Shown here: positions 31,139-36,714 of the stretch, in pieces
How positions within the stretch are numbered: position 1 is the first letter of the stretch
How the letters are laid out: each line of letters opens with the position of its first letter
IMG/VR virus record: IMGVR_UViG_3300036719_002639
Span: 16,171 to 80,170 of that record
Direction: 5' to 3' (one strand)
Origin: a virus
DNA: 64,000 nt
Notes under the pieces: generated by a model
Told to the model about the DNA's origin: nothing
Seen by the model: only the letters and a program-made list of their open reading frames with translations
Databases searched by the model: none
Program-made: the position numbers and the translations under genes

Positions 31139-31428
31139 TCATACTCCTTAATAGAAACACCGGGAGATTCCATTCCAGTAAATCGTGTATCACCTTCTGG
31201 TATACATACGGGACAAGCTTCGTCATGTGCATAATCTGGACAAATACAAACTGGTGGACGTTTATTCCAAACTTCAATAGCTTGTTCATCTGTAGTAAAC
31301 CATACACCCGCACCCAAAGAACCACCACATTGTTTCTCGTCTATACAACTTACAAACTTCTCACCAAAACCACCAGTGAAGACTTGTGCTTCACCACCAC
31401 AAAACGGACAAGGAAAAATTTTATTCAT
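31135..31428 (-). CDS. Lar-like zinc-finger protein (restriction alleviation family), 97 aa
   Basis: The N-terminus FPCPFCGGEA, then VSCIDEKQCGG and AIEVWNKRP, matches the Lar/phage zinc-ribbon pattern (CPFCG ... C..C ... A...WN.R). Lar proteins reduce restriction by type I systems; many phage homologues are untested. The C-terminal half adds more Cys (CICPDYAHDEACPVC). It is the first gene of an operon with a near-consensus early promoter ending 6 nt before the ATG. Confidence 0.78.
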   Translation of the reverse strand: MNKIFPCPFCGGEAQVFTGGFGEKFVSCIDEKQCGGSLGAGVWFTTDEQAIEVWNKRPPVCICPDYAHDEACPVCIPEGDTRFTGMESPGVSIKEYD

Positions 31429-31434
31429 GTAAAT

Positions 31435-31462
31435 ATCATACCAGATTTATTAGGATTGTCAA
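31435..31462 (-). promoter_or_regulatory. Strong host-type promoter, start predicted at ATG
   Basis: -35 TTGACA (31457-31462), 16-nt spacer, -10 TATGAT (31435-31440), then 6 nt and ATG at 31428. It overlaps the stop of the upstream aminomutase-like gene. Confidence 0.65.
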
Positions 31463-32592
31463 CCATTATAATAATCAGTTAACTCACCCTTATAATTCTC
31501 AATAACAACATTCACACCTTCTACACTTTTAATGTAGTTGTAAATAATAGGTATCTTTCCACCACCAGCGGGTAAGTCTACAACTAATTGAGGTATAGCA
31601 TATCCACTAATATTACCTCTAATGCTTTTAAAAATCTCAATACCCTTCTCAATAGTTGTTCTAAAATGACCTGAACCAGTTACCTTATCACAAATGTATG
31701 TATAATAAGGCTTTACACGTATTTTTAATAACCCTGTGAATAATTTTTTAAGGGTTTCACTATCATCATTAACATCTTTCAATAATACTGTCTGACTTCC
31801 TAAAGGTATACCTGCATCAGCCAATCTATTACAAGCTTCTTGGGTTTCTGGTGTCAATTCACTAGGATGTGTGAAATGTAGACTCATAAACAATGGATGA
31901 TATTGTTTTAACATGTCAGTTAATTCTTTTGTAATACGTTGAGGTAATACAGCAGGAATTTTTGTACCAATTCGAATCATTTCAACATGAGGAATTTTAC
32001 GTAAATTTGAAAGTATCCATTCTAAGGTTTCTGTTGGTAAAGTTAAAGGATCACCACCAGAAATTAACACATCTCGTATCTCTTTATGTTCTTCGATGTA
32101 TTTAAGTGACTTCATCCATTGTTCTTTAGTATATGTTTTATCTTTACCAACCATACGTGATCGTGTACAATACCTACAAATGGTGCTACAATAGTCTGTA
32201 ACGAGAAATAATACTCTATCTGGATATCTGTGTACCAAACCATCTACAGGGCTTTGGTTGATCTCATGAAGTGGATCATCTTGTTCACATTGTGAGATGA
32301 TATGTTCCTCATCGGAAGGCATTACTGTTTTTCTTAGCTTATCACCCAATATGGATGCATAATAAGGAGTAATACCCATAGGAAATTTGTAATTATTATC
32401 AGTAGTATCGATAATTCGGTTTCTTAATTGCCATCTCCAATCATTCCATTCAACATAAGGTACACTTGGATAGTTTTGCTCCATAAACCCATGTGTTATT
32501 GGGCCTATGGGCATACTACTCGGAGGCTTATCTGATTCTTCGGAACAACACTCAACAGCTTCAACCACATCGACGATTTTTTCATTTTGCAT
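31459..32592 (-). CDS. Lysine 2,3-aminomutase-like radical SAM/PLP enzyme, 377 aa
   Basis: The radical SAM motif is CSTICRYCTR (CxxxCxxC) at about residue 130, followed by DVLISGGDPLTL and QTVLLKDVNDD, typical of the KamA/EpmB/YodO family. The C-terminal part with PQLVVDLPAGGGKIPI resembles the PLP-lysine region of KamA. At 377 aa it is slightly shorter than clostridial KamA (about 416), nearer EpmB size. It could make beta-lysine for polyamine-like, osmotic or EF-P modification; which of these is unknown. Confidence 0.88.
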   Translation of the reverse strand: MQNEKIVDVVEAVECCSEESDKPPSSMPIGPITHGFMEQNYPSVPYVEWNDWRWQLRNRIIDTTDNNYKFPMGITPYYASILGDKLRKTVMPSDEEHIISQCEQDDPLHEINQSPVDGLVHRYPDRVLFLVTDYCSTICRYCTRSRMVGKDKTYTKEQWMKSLKYIEEHKEIRDVLISGGDPLTLPTETLEWILSNLRKIPHVEMIRIGTKIPAVLPQRITKELTDMLKQYHPLFMSLHFTHPSELTPETQEACNRLADAGIPLGSQTVLLKDVNDDSETLKKLFTGLLKIRVKPYYTYICDKVTGSGHFRTTIEKGIEIFKSIRGNISGYAIPQLVVDLPAGGGKIPIIYNYIKSVEGVNVVIENYKGELTDYYNG

Positions 32593-32620
32593 ATATATAA
32601 TATTTTTACTTCCCTTAAAT

Positions 32621-32628
32621 GTATTTAG
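32621..32628 (-). promoter_or_regulatory. Late-type promoter upstream of the aminomutase-like gene
   Basis: The minus strand reads CTAAATAC, 28 nt before the ATG at 32592, with AAGGGAAG in between. Confidence 0.4.
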
Positions 32629-32695
32629 GTATATTAACCTAAAATTCTTGAACTTTTTTAATGTATCATAAATAGATGAAAATTACAAGGTATTT

Positions 32696-32703
32696 GATAA
32701 ATA
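32696..32703 (+). promoter_or_regulatory. Late promoter abutting the start codon
   Basis: GATAAATA then CTTAT then ATG at 32709. A second box (CATAAATA, 32667-32674) lies upstream. Confidence 0.55.
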
Positions 32704-32708
32704 CTTAT

Positions 32709-33755
32709 ATGAATATTTTTCGTACTCTATATGAACAGATACTTTTTGAAGCACTTTGGGACTCTGATGCAGTAAATACCGGAGATTCCCCATTCTTAGG
32801 GAATGTGTATCGTGTTTATGAGTTGGAATACAAGCTTCAAGCCCTAAAACGCTCACAATTAGGTATATCTAATCCTAAAAGATTGGAAAATATCACTAGA
32901 CAAGTACAATTAGAACTTGGTTCTGCTGGTATGGCACTTAAACAAATTTTATTGAATACTTTTGCGCTTTGGTTACAACAACATGCTTTAACTAAACCTC
33001 AAATTTGGGCAGAAGGACGTTATAATACATTTACGGAATCTGGTGACGATGATCCAAATACAATGATGGAAGGTATTGTTGGTGAATATAGTAGATATGC
33101 TACTGGTGGTAAAGTTGATAGATATGGTGTACGTGCGATGTTATCTGTTGACCAATTCTTTCCAATAATCGATAAAAATTTAAAAAATCTTCCATACACT
33201 AAATCCGTTCTTGATTCTGTTTATAAAATTTACATGCAAGAAGAATATGATAATGATCCAGAAGGTACTATGGAACGTTGGGGGATATCTACACCAGAAG
33301 AAGCTGATCAACATATTGAAACATCTACTTTAGATCAAGATGGACTTGAAGGTATGGTATATGACATGGAATCTTTAATGGGGATTATAGAACAACATGG
33401 AGAGTTATCAAAATTCTTCATTGAACTTTATGCGAAACTTGTTTTCCCTGTTTGGTTTGCACATTGGAAGGCTCAAGGTATCGTGGAAACTCGTAAACGT
33501 GTTCAAAATGTTTATAATAATCTTAAAAAAGCTTCTCCAAAGGATTTGGGTAATCTAGTTGCATGGCTTAGTGCAGCTTTAAATACTGCTCATCAATCTG
33601 GTTCAATGTTAGATTTTGTTCCAGAAGATGATAACTTCTCTGTAAACATTGATGGCGCAGAAGATACCTATTATGCAAAAGATTTATTAGATGCTGTAAC
33701 AGATGGTAAATTCAATGACCAATGGGATAAAGAATTAGCCGAAGCTGGTGTGTAA
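32709..33755 (+). CDS. Late protein with capsid-targeting-like N-terminus, 348 aa
   Basis: The start at 32709 is chosen because GATAAATA-CTTAT directly precedes it; an in-frame ATG at 32676 is upstream of that box. The N-terminus MNIFRTLYEQILFEALW matches the leader of the 656-aa protein (F-x-x-LY-x-x-IL-x-E) and contains LFE-A, like a gp21-type cleavage site. The remainder is helical and acidic with no Cys clusters. Probably a virion-internal protein. It is convergent with tRNA cluster 2. Confidence 0.7.
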   Translation: MNIFRTLYEQILFEALWDSDAVNTGDSPFLGNVYRVYELEYKLQALKRSQLGISNPKRLENITRQVQLELGSAGMALKQILLNTFALWLQQHALTKPQIWAEGRYNTFTESGDDDPNTMMEGIVGEYSRYATGGKVDRYGVRAMLSVDQFFPIIDKNLKNLPYTKSVLDSVYKIYMQEEYDNDPEGTMERWGISTPEEADQHIETSTLDQDGLEGMVYDMESLMGIIEQHGELSKFFIELYAKLVFPVWFAHWKAQGIVETRKRVQNVYNNLKKASPKDLGNLVAWLSAALNTAHQSGSMLDFVPEDDNFSVNIDGAEDTYYAKDLLDAVTDGKFNDQWDKELAEAGV

Positions 33756-33758
33756 AAT

Positions 33759-33776
33759 ACTGAATATTTGAAAAGT
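33759..33776. repeat. 18-bp inverted repeat, left copy
   Basis: ACTGAATATTTGAAAAGT on plus; the exact inverse occurs at 36115-36132. The pair brackets tRNA cluster 2. Confidence 0.7.
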
Positions 33777-33792
33777 GTTTAGTTATTCGATC

Positions 33793-33935
33793 ATTGCTTT
33801 CTGAGATAGGATTCGAACCTACATTTTGTTTCCGCACCCAATGACAGGCGGCATGTGTTAATCCACACACAGCAGAGTTACCCGTAGTGTAAACGGGAGT
33901 TACCGCAGGGTAAGCCAGTTCCCCCACTCATTAAC
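33793..33935 (-). other. Degenerate tRNA-like sequence at the end of cluster 2
   Basis: A clear T arm (GTAGG-TTCGAAT-CCTAT) and a class II-like D region (GGGGGAACTGG) are present, with hairpin CCCGT-TTACACT-ACGGG. The acceptor pairs poorly (TGAG/CTCA only) and CCA is missing. GGTAACTC is repeated. Probably a decayed or derived tRNA. Confidence 0.4.
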
Positions 33936-33941
33936 TAAAAT

Positions 33942-34017
33942 TGGTGCGCCTAGAGGGACTTGAACCCCCAAAACTCAGCTTCTTAGACTGATATGTATGC
34001 CATTCCATCATAAGCGC
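33942..34017 (-). tRNA. tRNA-Leu(AAG), short variable loop
   Basis: Acceptor GCGCTTA/TAGGCGC with A73, anticodon arm TCAGT-CTAAGAA-GCTGA, T loop TTCAAGT, CCA. The variable loop is about 5-6 nt instead of a class II arm. Confidence 0.82.
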
Positions 34018-34084
34018 ATAAAACGAATTCTAAAATAATATGGAGTCTGCACCACCACTAAGACCAAGTTAGTCTATTTTCGGT

Positions 34085-34143
34085 GTACTATTCGCAACCT
34101 TTTGTGAACCGTGTCGTCAATGTTCTTCAACATCCCGTAGTAC
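34085..34143 (-). ncRNA. Structured interval between tRNA-Leu(AAG) and tRNA-Leu(TAA)
   Basis: Minus strand GTACTA/TAGTAC closes a hairpin ATGTT-gaag-AACAT and a further loop. The adjoining sequence 34040-34084 has ACTAA-CTTGGTC-TTAGT, an anticodon-arm look-alike (TGG) followed by GACTCCA but no T arm. Not a normal tRNA. Confidence 0.4.
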
Positions 34144-34186
34144 GTTTCTTCCACGCTTAAATAACTTCGCTAACTATTTTAGAAAT

Positions 34187-34262
34187 TGGTGCTAGTGGTG
34201 GGACTTGAACCCACAAACAACAGATTTTAAGTCTGCCCGATAAGCCGTTCTCGTACACTAGC
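34187..34262 (-). tRNA. tRNA-Leu(TAA), short variable loop
   Basis: Acceptor GCTAGTG, anticodon arm GCAGA-CTTAAAA-TCTGT, variable loop TGTTT, T loop TTCAAGT, A73, CCA. Confidence 0.88.
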
Positions 34263-34268
34263 GTAAAT

Positions 34269-34344
34269 TGGTGCATCTGGTGGGATTCGAACCCACAAAA
34301 CCTAGATTCTAAGTCTAGTACATAAGCCGTTCTGTTACAGATGC
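34269..34344 (-). tRNA. tRNA-Leu(TAG), short variable loop
   Basis: Acceptor GCATCTG, anticodon arm CTAGA-CTTAGAA-TCTAG, variable loop about 5 nt, T loop TTCGAAT, A73, CCA. Confidence 0.88.
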
Positions 34345-34350
34345 GTTAAA

Positions 34351-34426
34351 TGGTGCAAGTGAAGGGATTCGAACCCTTAAACAACAGTTTTTGAAACTGC
34401 CCGATAAGCCTTTCTCGTACACTTGC
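34351..34426 (-). tRNA. tRNA-Leu(CAA), short variable loop
   Basis: Acceptor GCAAGTG, anticodon arm GCAGT-TTCAAAA-ACTGT, variable loop TGTTT, T loop TTCGAAT, A73, CCA. Close relative of the Leu(TAA) gene. Confidence 0.88.
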
Positions 34427-34433
34427 ATAAAAT

Positions 34434-34511
34434 TGGTTCCCCCATCATGATTCGAACATGATCTAAGATGGTCAAAGCATCTTGTGCATAAGCCATTACA
34501 CTATAGGGGAA
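34434..34511 (-). tRNA. tRNA-Gln(TTG)
   Basis: Acceptor TTCCCCT, anticodon arm AGATG-CTTTGAC-CATCT, T loop TTCGAAT, CCA encoded. Confidence 0.87.
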
Positions 34512-34520
34512 TGTTAAAAT

Positions 34521-34594
34521 TGGTTGTCCTACCTTGAATCGAACAAGGTTAAATAGATTCAGAGTCTACTGTACAGCCATTATACCATATGACA
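34521..34594 (-). tRNA. tRNA-Gln(CTG)
   Basis: Acceptor TGTCATA/TAGGACA with one mismatch, anticodon arm GTAGA-CTCTGAA-TCTAT, T loop TTCGATT, CCA encoded. Confidence 0.82.
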
Positions 34595-34602
34595 GATAAA
34601 AT

Positions 34603-34676
34603 TGGAGCCTGTTAAGGGAATTAAACCCTTACCCACTGATTACGAAACAGTGATACTATCGTTGTACTAAACAGGC
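34603..34676 (-). tRNA. tRNA-Thr(CGT)
   Basis: Acceptor GCCTGTT/AACAGGC, anticodon loop TTCGTAA with a T-T closing mismatch, T loop TTTAATT, CCA encoded. Confidence 0.8.
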
Positions 34677-34684
34677 AATTAAAA

Positions 34685-34778
34685 TGGAGCCAACGGTGGG
34701 ATTTGAACCCACATCATCACTTTTACATGACTTAACCCGATTACAAATCGGGGCCATAGCCGTTCTGGACACGTTGGC
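34685..34778 (-). tRNA. tRNA-Thr(TGT) with class II variable arm
   Basis: Acceptor GCCAACG/CGTTGGC, anticodon arm CCCGA-TTTGTAA-TCGGG, a 23-nt variable region with TCA/TGA, T arm GTGGG-TTCAAAT-CCCAC, CCA. Total 94 nt; Thr tRNAs are normally class I. Confidence 0.82.
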
Positions 34779-34785
34779 AAGTAAA

Positions 34786-34861
34786 TGGAGCACCCGACAG
34801 GCATCAAACCTGCAACCTTGTCCTTACAAAAGACTTGCTCTATCAATTGAGCTACAGGTGC
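34786..34861 (-). tRNA. tRNA-Thr(TGT), class I
   Basis: Acceptor GCACCTG, classical D arm AGCTCAATTGATAGAGC, anticodon loop TTTGTAA, T loop TTTGATG, CCA. A second gene for the same anticodon as its neighbour but of normal shape. Confidence 0.84.
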
Positions 34862-34867
34862 GAAAAT

Positions 34868-34941
34868 TGGCAGGAACACAGGGATTCGCACCCTGACCAA
34901 AAGTTTTGGAGACTATTGTGCAACTTTAACACTTTGTTCCT
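34868..34941 (-). tRNA. tRNA-Trp(CCA)
   Basis: Acceptor AGGAACA/TGTTCCT with G73, anticodon loop CTCCAAA, T loop TGCGAAT, encoded CCA. Confidence 0.85.
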
Positions 34942-34948
34942 ATAAAAT

Positions 34949-35042
34949 TGGAGGAAGGTGGGAGAATTGAACTCCCGCCACCTTTTAAGGGGTGGAACAA
35001 TTTAGCAAATTGTCTCGACAAACCGACATTCGACTACCTTCC
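34949..35042 (-). tRNA. tRNA-Ser(GCT)
   Basis: A class II tRNA as expected: acceptor GGAAGGT, anticodon arm ACAAT-TTGCTAA-ATTGT, variable arm CCACCCC/GGTGG, T loop TTCAATT, CCA. Confidence 0.9.
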
Positions 35043-35047
35043 AAAAT

Positions 35048-35145
35048 TGGCTGACTCGGCTCGACTTGAACGAGCACACACATCCCGTTAAGAATGTCAT
35101 GGATGGTTTAACAGACCATTGCCTTACCATTAGGCCAACGAGTCA
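35048..35145 (-). tRNA. tRNA-Asn(GTT) with class II variable arm, copy 1
   Basis: Acceptor TGACTCG/CGAGTCA with G73, anticodon arm ATGGT-CTGTTAA-ACCAT, long variable stem ACATTC/GGATGT, T loop TTCAAGT, CCA; 98 nt. Asn tRNAs are normally class I. Confidence 0.84.
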
Positions 35146-35166
35146 AACTTAAATTGTTTCTTGATA

Positions 35167-35194
35167 TCGTGTCAAGGACGCTTGATTTGCACAA
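35167..35194 (-). ncRNA. Hairpin between the two tRNA-Asn genes
   Basis: Minus strand TTGTG/CACGA plus inner TCAAG-CGTC-CTTGA. The 3' side ends in GACACGATA, also found at the end of the interval 23931-24131. Confidence 0.4.
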
Positions 35195-35221
35195 GGGGTT
35201 ACGTTTACCCAATATTCAAAA

Positions 35222-35308
35222 TGGCTCCAGAGGTAGGACTTGAACCTACACGCCCATTACAGGCATCAGATTAACAGTCTGACATGGCTACAATTACATC
35301 ACTCTGGA
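35222..35308 (-). tRNA. tRNA-Asn(GTT) with class II variable arm, copy 2
   Basis: Acceptor TCCAGAG/CTCTGGA with G73, anticodon arm TCAGA-CTGTTAA-TCTGA, variable stem GCC-tgtaat-GGGC, T loop TTCAAGT, CCA. Confidence 0.83.
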
Positions 35309-35318
35309 AACGAAAAAC

Positions 35319-35412
35319 AAGTTGGCTTTCTACTTTTTATTTAGCGTCTAAAAATCGAAAAAGACTGATTATGGACTCTCGCCCACGTTTTATTGTTTGC
35401 TGTAACCAACTT
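35319..35412 (-). ncRNA. Structured RNA family, unit B
   Basis: Terminal helix AAGTTGG/CCAACTT. Inside it are 5' strand ACAGCAAA and 3' strand AAAAAGTAG-AAA, shared with units A and C. Near the 3' side is a hairpin GTCT/AGAC whose loop contains TTTTCGATTTT (T-loop-like). The terminal stem sequence differs from the other units but pairs, i.e. covaries. About 94 nt; no anticodon, no CCA. Confidence 0.75.
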
Positions 35413-35422
35413 AAAATAAAAC

Positions 35423-35530
35423 AGATTGTGTTTTCTACTTTTTAGAGAACGTCGAAACTCCCATCTTTTTGATTTATGTGATCGTCTGGTGGATCACTAA
35501 CGTATTGTTGTTTTTTGCTGTACACAATCT
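35423..35530 (-). ncRNA. Structured RNA family, unit A
   Basis: Terminal helix AGATTGTGT/ACACAATCT (9 bp), inner strands ACAGCAAAA and AAAAAGTAG-AAA. Middle hairpin GTGATC/GATCAC, and a 3' hairpin GGAG/CTCT with loop TTTCGACGTT. About 108 nt, directly upstream (on minus) of unit B. Confidence 0.75.
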
Positions 35531-35534
35531 AAAA

Positions 35535-35612
35535 TGGCTAACCCTGCTGGACTCGCACCAGCAAAAATTGACTAACGTTAATTGTCAACTTTCGGCTACT
35601 AGCTAAAGGTTA
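35535..35612 (-). tRNA. Degenerate tRNA with 11-nt anticodon loop
   Basis: Acceptor TAACCTT/AGGGTTA with CCA and T arm GCTGG-TGCGAGT-CCAGC are intact. The anticodon stem TTGAC/GTCAA closes an 11-nt loop (AATTAACGTTA), so the anticodon cannot be assigned. Possibly a special or inactive tRNA. Confidence 0.5.
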
Positions 35613-35619
35613 ATGAAAA

Positions 35620-35716
35620 TGGAGGAAGCGGTGGGATTCCAACCCACGGAGGATAGTTTGAGCTACCCCCTTCCGTTTTCAAGACGGACGCAATAAAGAC
35701 GCTCTGCCACGCTTCC
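35620..35716 (-). tRNA. tRNA-Ser(TGA)
   Basis: Class II: acceptor GGAAGCG, anticodon arm TCCGT-CTTGAAA-ACGGA, variable stem GGGGGTAG/CTATCCTCC, T loop TTGGAAT, CCA. Confidence 0.9.
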
Positions 35717-35727
35717 ATAAAATAAAC

Positions 35728-35892
35728 AGGTTGATTTTCCTACTTTTTACACAGAAAATCGAAACTGTCACAAGTTTTACATCAGTAGATCACGATGTCA
35801 GGTTTTTATTTATGTGTCGCCTAGATAAAGACACTATGCCCGAAGGCATTTATTTACTATTTAGTTTATTGTTTGTTTGCTGCAATCAACCT
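35728..35892 (-). ncRNA. Structured RNA family, unit C
   Basis: Terminal helix AGGTTGATT/AATCAACCT (9 bp, perfect), inner strands GCAGCAAA and AAAAAGTAG-GAAA. Middle hairpins ATGCC/GGCAT and GTGTC/GACAC, and a 3' hairpin ACAG/CTGT with loop TTTCGATTTT. About 165 nt, between tRNA-Ser(TGA) and tRNA-His. Confidence 0.75.
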
Positions 35893-35897
35893 AAAAT

Positions 35898-35973
35898 TGG
35901 GGCGATATACGAGACTTAAACTCGCTCTAAAACATTCACAGTGTTTCGTGCTAATCATTACACTAATATCGCC
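35898..35973 (-). tRNA. tRNA-His(GTG)
   Basis: Acceptor GGCGATA/TATCGCC with C73, anticodon arm AAACA-CTGTGAA-TGTTT, T loop TTTAAGT, CCA encoded. Confidence 0.87.
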
Positions 35974-35978
35974 ATTGT

Positions 35979-36036
35979 GGGACTTCATACCACGTTTGGG
36001 CCAAGCTAGAGGCTTATAGTGTGGGTTTGTCGTCCC
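35979..36036 (-). ncRNA. Closed structured RNA upstream of tRNA-His
   Basis: Minus strand GGGAC/GTCCC closes 58 nt, with a possible inner CCCAC/GTGG pairing and hairpin AAGC/GCTT. Not tRNA-like. Confidence 0.45.
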
Positions 36037-36061
36037 TAAAATCTTTATAACTTGCCAGATA

Positions 36062-36112
36062 TGGCGCATTAATGGCTATTATGGCACATTAATCGTCGTA
36101 TTTGGCGCATTA
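36062..36112. repeat. Three short repeats TGGYRCATTA-type
   Basis: TGGCGCATTA (36062), TGGCACATTA (36082), TGGCGCATTA (36103), about 20 nt apart. On minus each ends in GCCA, as if remnants of CCA-ended RNA genes. Confidence 0.5.
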
Positions 36113-36114
36113 CT

Positions 36115-36132
36115 ACTTTTCAAATATTCAGT
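36115..36132. repeat. 18-bp inverted repeat, right copy
   Basis: Exact inverse of 33759-33776. It overlaps the 16-nt segment ATATTCAGTTTTCAAA shared with the leader of cluster 1. Confidence 0.7.
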
Positions 36133-36172
36133 TTTCAAAAATCGTGTTGTGCTTTCGCAATCAACTTCTAAT

Positions 36173-36200
36173 ACTTTATCACAACTTCAAAAAATGTCAA
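36173..36200 (-). promoter_or_regulatory. Host-type promoter for tRNA cluster 2
   Basis: -35 TTGACA (36195-36200), 16-nt spacer, -10 TAAAGT (36173-36178). It lies about 200 nt upstream of tRNA-His on the same strand. Confidence 0.5.
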
Positions 36201-36210
36201 CCCATAAAAC

Positions 36211-36242
36211 AAAAAACCCTAATCTTTTTTTAAGATCAGGGT
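36211..36242 (-). terminator. Rho-independent terminator
   Basis: Minus strand CCCTGATCTT / AAGATTAGGG then TTTTTT. It closes the operon of small genes upstream. A second palindrome ATCTCTTA/TAAGAGAT lies at 36271-36288. Confidence 0.75.
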
Positions 36243-36370
36243 TATAGTTGACAATATAATACCTGACCTTATCTCTTATGTAAGAGATTAGACCATGTTG
36301 TACTATTTTGCAATGACGTTTTCATATTGTTATAATTATTTAGTATATCCATTCAACTTTTCAATAAAAT

Positions 36371-36679
36371 TTATGAGAAATATTTAGTTACATCAAATTC
36401 TTTTAATGTTTTTGGTGGAACACCAGCTTGTTCCAACTTTAAAACTACACTTTTAGCTTGTTTAATATACGGTTTAACATTATGAGAAAGTCGTTGTAAA
36501 ATTTCAATTTTATTTTTAACATCATTTTCGATATTATCAATATTCTTTAAAACTGTTGTACCATCACTACCTAACATTTGATTACCATCTAACCATGTTG
36601 TCAAGAAATATCTATATGTGCCAGTAATCTCTTCACAAATTAAACCCATTTTTTCGTAATCTTTATCATCAAATCTCAT
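36371..36679 (-). CDS. Hypothetical helical protein, 102 aa
   Basis: Predicted to be mostly alpha-helical (IDNIENDVKNKIEILQRL) without Cys clusters. A CTAAATACTT box and an AGGTGAT ribosome site precede the ATG, so late expression is likely. Similar in size and style to the neighbouring 101-aa protein. Not recognised. Confidence 0.65.
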   Translation of the reverse strand: MRFDDKDYEKMGLICEEITGTYRYFLTTWLDGNQMLGSDGTTVLKNIDNIENDVKNKIEILQRLSHNVKPYIKQAKSVVLKLEQAGVPPKTLKEFDVTKYFS

Positions 36680-36714
36680 AATATCACCTAATTCCTTTTA
36701 AGTATTTAGTTGCA

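Noticed and set aside
34187-34344. Stop-codon suppressor tRNAs (loops containing TAA and TAG)
   Set aside because: TAA and TAG are the anticodons themselves, reading the Leu codons TTA and CTA. A suppressor would need TTA, CTA or TCA as anticodon, and none was found.
35319-35892. CRISPR array
   Set aside because: The conserved strands (CAGCAAA, AAAAAGTAG) recur, but the intervals are unequal, repeats are short, the ends pair within each unit and tRNAs intervene. No repeat-spacer periodicity and no cas genes.
36241-36262. Plus-strand promoter TTGACAATATAAT near 36247
   Set aside because: The -35 and -10-like hexamers are only a few bases apart and no plus-strand gene follows, so it is not a workable promoter.
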